Assembly: GCA_045806505.1 (NCBI GenBank)
Contig: JBJMJE010000212.1
Coordinates: 1 to 15,849 of the forward strand
Origin: DASVFB01 sp045806505
GTDB lineage: Bacteria > Actinomycetota > Thermoleophilia > Gaiellales > Gaiellaceae
Length of the DNA stretch: 15,849 bases
Direction: 5' to 3'
A model generated the notes under the pieces. It was not told where the DNA came from and did no database searches. It worked only from the letters and a program-made list of their open reading frames with translations. A program made the position numbers and the translations under genes. Every line of letters begins with the position of its first letter. Position 1 is the stretch's first letter. Shown piece by piece: positions 12,236-15,849 of the stretch.

Positions 12236-14761
12236 ATGGAACGAGGCACAGACCACGTGGACGGGCAGCGCCACTTCATCGAGCGGCCGCGTCTGACGAC
12301 GCTCCTGGACGGTGCCGACGCGCGCACCATCCTCCTCATCGCGCCCGCCGGCTACGGCAAGACGACCCTGGCTCGCGAGTGGACCCGCCAGCGCGGGCGA
12401 ACCGGGCTCTGGTACCGCGCTCGCCGCGGCGCGTCCGACGTCGCGATCCTCGCGCGATGTCTGTCGCAGGCACTCGCACCGCTGTCGCCGACGATCGAGC
12501 GCAGCACGCGCGAGCTGCTCTCGGCGCTGAACACGCCGGAGGAAGAGCCCGAGGTCGTCGCAGACCTGCTCGTCGAGGAGCTGGACGACTGGCCGGATGC
12601 CACGTGGCTCGTGATCGACGAGTACGAGCTCGTCGCGCCTCATCCCGCCCCCGTGCGCGTACTCGAGCGCTTCGTGGCGAGCTCGGGGGCGAAGGTGCTC
12701 CTCACGGGACGCGAGCGGCCGGATTGGGTGACGCCGCGAGATCTCCTCTACGGCGACGCCTTCGAGCTTCGCGCGTCGGCGCTTTCGATGACGAACGACG
12801 AGGCGTCGCAGGTGCTGGAGCACGCAGGTCATTTCTCGGCGGGGCTCGTGGCGCTCGCTGACGGTTGGCCCGCCGTGATCGGGCTCGCCGCGCTGCTGCC
12901 GGGCGAGGTCAACCCGACGTCGGACGCGCCGCCTGCGCTCTTCGACTACGTCGCGCAGGAGCTGTTCGACGAACTGGAGCCCGAGGTTCAGAAGCACCTC
13001 GTGTTGCTGTCGGTGCCGTCCACACTGACGCCGACGCTCGTGCAGGCCGTGCTCGGCGAGGACGCCGAAGGCGTGCTCCGAGACGGAACGCGCGTCGGTT
13101 TCGTAACGGAGCGCGAGCCAAACGAGCTCGAGATCCACCCACTCTGCCGTGCGTTCCTCGAGCGGAAGATGTGGGACGTCGGCGTGAGCAAGGAGCAGAT
13201 CGACACGCTCACCCTGAGCCTCATCGACGGTGGGCAGTGGGACGACGCGTTCGAGGCGATTCGAGCCTTCGACCTAGACGAGCGGCTGCCACTCCTGATC
13301 GAGCGTGCACTCCGGCGGTTGCTTGCCGAAGGGCGTCGCGCGGCAGTCGAACGCTGGACGGCTTGGGCAGATGAAAAACAACTGGCTTCGCCCGAGCTCG
13401 CGCTAGCGCAAGCCGAAACGTACTTTCGGCGCGGCTCGTGGGGTCTCAGCGAATCGCTTGCGATCGCGTCTGCGCGCAGTGTGGCCTCACAGGACCTTCG
13501 CGCGCAAGCACACTTGTGTGCCGGCTCGGCGGCACATCATCTCGACGAGGTCGAACGTGCGTGGAGTCACTACGGCAAAGCCGCAGCGTCTGACTCTCCG
13601 CCGGACGTTCGCCGCAGAGCACTTTGGGGTCGCTTTGCGGCGTCGTATTGGACAAAGCAGCCTCACTACGATCGCGCCCTGACGGATCTCCGGGAAGCGA
13701 TCGATCCGAGTCCAGAGCATCAGTTGCGCTTGCGCCAGGCCGACCTGGTCGTCGCAATGCGCGACGGCGACCTGACGGACGTGCTGGGAGGCGCCCGTGC
13801 GGCTGAGGATCTGCTGTCGCATATTGAAGATCCCCTCGTCCGCTGTAGCTTCCTGAACCACCTCGCATACGCGCTGGGTGTCGCATCTCGCTATACCGAA
13901 GCAGAAGCAAGTGCGACGCGCCACATCGACGAGGCGACGCGTTTCCGCCTTTCGTTCTCACTTCCGACGGCGCTTGTCAATCTAGCGATGGCCAAGGTCG
14001 GACTCGGCTCGTATGCGAGCGCCGCCGCGTTGATCGACGAATCGGAACGTGAGGACGCTACCCGCGATTCATTTCTGGACGTGCAGCGCAAAATCGTGCG
14101 CGCGTGCATCAGCTTGTCGCGTGAGGAACCGGCTAGGGCGCAGGCTATCCTCAGCGCAACGGACACCGAAGGAGTACGAGCAGACATTCTTGGCGAAGCG
14201 ATCGCCACCCGCGCACTCGCCGAAGCTTGTTGCAACCGTCACGCTGCCGCAGAAGAGAGCTTGCACGCGGCTCAGAGATTGGTCAGCGACCTTCGCGGCC
14301 AGGTGATGATCAGCTGCACACAAGCGATCATCGTCCTTGGCAGTAGCCCGTCGCTCGCATCGCAAAAGCTCAAAGATTTGGCGACGACGATCCTCCGCAC
14401 AGGCTGCTTCGACAGTGCGATCTGCGCGATGCGCGCCGCCCCACGCCTTCTCACCGCTGCCGCACAAGACGACGCAATGAAAGGAGTCGTCGCTATTGCG
14501 GCCTCACGTAGCCGGGACGCCGCACTCGCGGCGGCGATTGGAGCTCCGCGAGCGAAGCGATCAACGACAACACTCTCAACGCGCGAGCAAGAGGTACTTC
14601 ACCTTGCGGCCGAGGGATTCCACAATGATGAAATTGCCCAGAGGCTTTTCATCAGTCCAAAGACCGTCAAGACGCACCTTCAGAACATCTACAAGAAACT
14701 CGAAGTGGCGTCGCGAACAGAGGCCGCGATGAAAGCGAAAGCGGCAGGCCTATTGGGCTAG
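12236..14761 (+). CDS. large ATP-binding LuxR-family (LAL/MalT-type) transcriptional regulator
   Basis: This 841-residue protein is a STAND-type regulator of the MalT/LAL class. The N-terminal ATPase has Walker A APAGYGKTT (residues 36-44) and Walker B WLVIDEYE (124-131; D128/E129). A helical AAA-like region and a long array of TPR-like helices span about residues 330-760 and probably bind an inducer or partner. The C-terminal LuxR HTH is residues 780-841 (LSTREQEVLHLAAEGFHNDEIA, ISPKTVKTHLQNIYKKL). In MalT, inducer and ATP binding cause oligomerisation and activation; the ligand here is unknown. Only AGG two bases upstream serves as a ribosome-binding site. GATACT at 12217-12222 could be its -10. 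The 3' half has visibly more A/T-ending codons than its neighbours. It overlaps the convergent HD-GYP gene by 12 bases. Confidence 0.92.
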   Translation: MERGTDHVDGQRHFIERPRLTTLLDGADARTILLIAPAGYGKTTLAREWTRQRGRTGLWYRARRGASDVAILARCLSQALAPLSPTIERSTRELLSALNTPEEEPEVVADLLVEELDDWPDATWLVIDEYELVAPHPAPVRVLERFVASSGAKVLLTGRERPDWVTPRDLLYGDAFELRASALSMTNDEASQVLEHAGHFSAGLVALADGWPAVIGLAALLPGEVNPTSDAPPALFDYVAQELFDELEPEVQKHLVLLSVPSTLTPTLVQAVLGEDAEGVLRDGTRVGFVTEREPNELEIHPLCRAFLERKMWDVGVSKEQIDTLTLSLIDGGQWDDAFEAIRAFDLDERLPLLIERALRRLLAEGRRAAVERWTAWADEKQLASPELALAQAETYFRRGSWGLSESLAIASARSVASQDLRAQAHLCAGSAAHHLDEVERAWSHYGKAAASDSPPDVRRRALWGRFAASYWTKQPHYDRALTDLREAIDPSPEHQLRLRQADLVVAMRDGDLTDVLGGARAAEDLLSHIEDPLVRCSFLNHLAYALGVASRYTEAEASATRHIDEATRFRLSFSLPTALVNLAMAKVGLGSYASAAALIDESEREDATRDSFLDVQRKIVRACISLSREEPARAQAILSATDTEGVRADILGEAIATRALAEACCNRHAAAEESLHAAQRLVSDLRGQVMISCTQAIIVLGSSPSLASQKLKDLATTILRTGCFDSAICAMRAAPRLLTAAAQDDAMKGVVAIAASRSRDAALAAAIGAPRAKRSTTTLSTREQEVLHLAAEGFHNDEIAQRLFISPKTVKTHLQNIYKKLEVASRTEAAMKAKAAGLLG

Positions 14762-15849
14762 CGCCAGCACTGGAGGCGCCTCCTCTTCCTGCTCGTGCTC
14801 GCGCATCTCCAGTCTGAAATCTGCGCTCTTGGCAAGCCGGTACGCCTCCGGCGCGCCCGCGAGGATCGCTTCGAACGCCGCGACCACGGACGTATCGAAC
14901 TGTGACTCCACGGCCTGCGCCAAACGAAGGCGCGCCACGCGGCTCGGCATCGCTTCGCGGTAGGGACGATCCGAGGTCATGGCGTTGTACGCATCGGCCA
15001 CCGCGATGACGCGGGCGAGAAGAGGGATGTCATCGCTGCCCAGGCCATCGGGATAGCCGTTGCCGTCGAAGCGTTCGTGATGATGCCGCACGATGCCGGC
15101 GATCTCTGCGTAGTCGTCAACGTTCGCGAGGATCCGCTCGCCGATTTCCGGGTGTGTCTCCATGAGCCGGCGCTCTTCCAAGGTCAGGGCGCCCGGCTTC
15201 TCGAGAAGTCCGGCAGGTAGACCGATCTTGCCGATGTCGTGCACGAGACCGCAGAGGTGTGCGAGCTGCTGCTGCGCATCGGGCAGTCCCATACGCTCGG
15301 CGATGTCCCGCGAATAGATAGCTACCGCAGCAGAATGGCCCGCCGTATATCGGTCTCGGGCGTCGAGCGTCGCGACAAGCGCTGATGCGAACGACAGGTT
15401 TGCCCGTTCCAAGCGCTCGTTCACACTGCGGAGGTCGTCCGCGAGTCTTCGTTGATCTTGGTAGAGGGCGAAAAGTCTTTGGGCCGCGAGAGCCGGCACG
15501 AAGAACATCAGAAGCGAGAGGGGCGACAAGTCCTGGTACGCGATCGCGAGCACTGTCACGAGGGGCGCGTACAACGGGACGGACGAGACCATCATCGGAG
15601 CATCGGTGCGAATGAGCTCCCATGGACTCCTCGTACCGCGCACGTGCGCAGCTATGGCTGCGAACACAACGTCCAGAACCTCAGCGACTACAGCACCGAC
15701 AAGCGTCGCAACCGCAGTGCCCAAGAAGTCTGTGCCTGACAGCGTTAGGCAGTACGAAGCGGCGAGGCCTGTCAACGCGCCACTGATCGCTCGACTGCTC
15801 GTATATGTCAGCCACTTCAAGTGAGGTGGTTGAAAAATTTCCCCAGCGA
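14750..15849 (-). CDS. membrane-anchored HD-GYP cyclic-di-GMP phosphodiesterase family protein (5' end uncertain)
   Basis: An HD-GYP domain, the family that degrades cyclic di-GMP, follows a hydrophobic N-terminal region. Numbering from a TTG at 15820 gives 356 residues: about four membrane spans (residues 12-28, 32-58, 75-95, 100-119), a helical linker (120-150), then the HD-GYP core. Key motifs are H162, HDIGKIGLP (H194, D195, K198), ETHPEIG (H223), HHHERFDGNGYPDG (H246-H248, GYP 255-257) and VADAYNAMTSDRPYR (D276). All metal-ligand positions appear intact. The frame stays open upstream to the window edge with no stop, no ATG or GTG and no ribosome-binding site at the TTG, so the true start, perhaps with more membrane spans, may lie beyond 15849. 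Confidence 0.88.
   Translation of the reverse strand, partial: AGEIFQPPHLKWLTYTSSRAISGALTGLAASYCLTLSGTDFLGTAVATLVGAVVAEVLDVVFAAIAAHVRGTRSPWELIRTDAPMMVSSVPLYAPLVTVLAIAYQDLSPLSLLMFFVPALAAQRLFALYQDQRRLADDLRSVNERLERANLSFASALVATLDARDRYTAGHSAAVAIYSRDIAERMGLPDAQQQLAHLCGLVHDIGKIGLPAGLLEKPGALTLEERRLMETHPEIGERILANVDDYAEIAGIVRHHHERFDGNGYPDGLGSDDIPLLARVIAVADAYNAMTSDRPYREAMPSRVARLRLAQAVESQFDTSVVAAFEAILAGAPEAYRLAKSADFRLEMREHEQEEEAPPVLALAQ

Overview
The window is a GC-rich bacterial chromosome segment. The gene set and style point to an actinobacterium, most plausibly of class Thermoleophilia (Gaiellales or Solirubrobacterales): very GC-rich codons, frequent GTG starts, one-to-four-base start/stop overlaps, apparently leaderless promoters, a tRNA-Met/rpmG/secE/nusG/rplK block, and small secreted families I associate with that class. 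The class assignment is inference from recalled family patterns, not from a search.

Layout. Positions 1-1356 (minus strand) hold a housekeeping block: tRNA-Met(CAT), rpmG (L33), secE, nusG and the 5' part of rplK (L11). Positions 1400-2846 hold a small ankyrin-repeat protein (minus) and a divergent, translationally coupled pair: an unrecognised small protein and a dual-specificity-type phosphatase. Positions 2832-6514 hold a zinc-uptake locus: a Fur-family regulator (probably Zur, minus) and a divergent three-gene ABC importer separated by a 19-bp palindromic operator. The first importer gene is a single reading frame joining a ZnuB-type permease to a ZnuA-type zinc-binding lipoprotein domain. 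It is followed by the ATPase and a second permease.

Positions 6359-9990 are a mixed accessory stretch: a small beta-sandwich (carboxypeptidase-regulatory-like) protein whose 3' end looks frameshifted, an acyl-CoA/lipid desaturase with three His boxes, an alpha/beta hydrolase, and a Tat-exported protein of uncertain identity. Positions 9983-11826 hold a divergent type IV pilus pair, platform protein PilC and a PilV-like prepilin. Positions 11900-15849 hold signalling genes: a stand-alone LuxR-type HTH protein, a 14-bp perfect hairpin, a large MalT/LAL-type ATPase-TPR-LuxR regulator, and a membrane-bound HD-GYP phosphodiesterase whose 5' end probably lies beyond the window.

How the parts work together. 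The clearest functional unit is the zinc locus. The palindrome sits midway between two start codons, each 19 nt from its centre and each preceded by a TANNNT hexamer with a 7-nt gap, so one repressor site could switch off both transcripts. Elsewhere genes are packed so tightly that every convergent pair overlaps at its stop codons. No phage, insertion sequence, CRISPR array or rRNA was seen, and no stretch longer than 300 bases lacks a gene.
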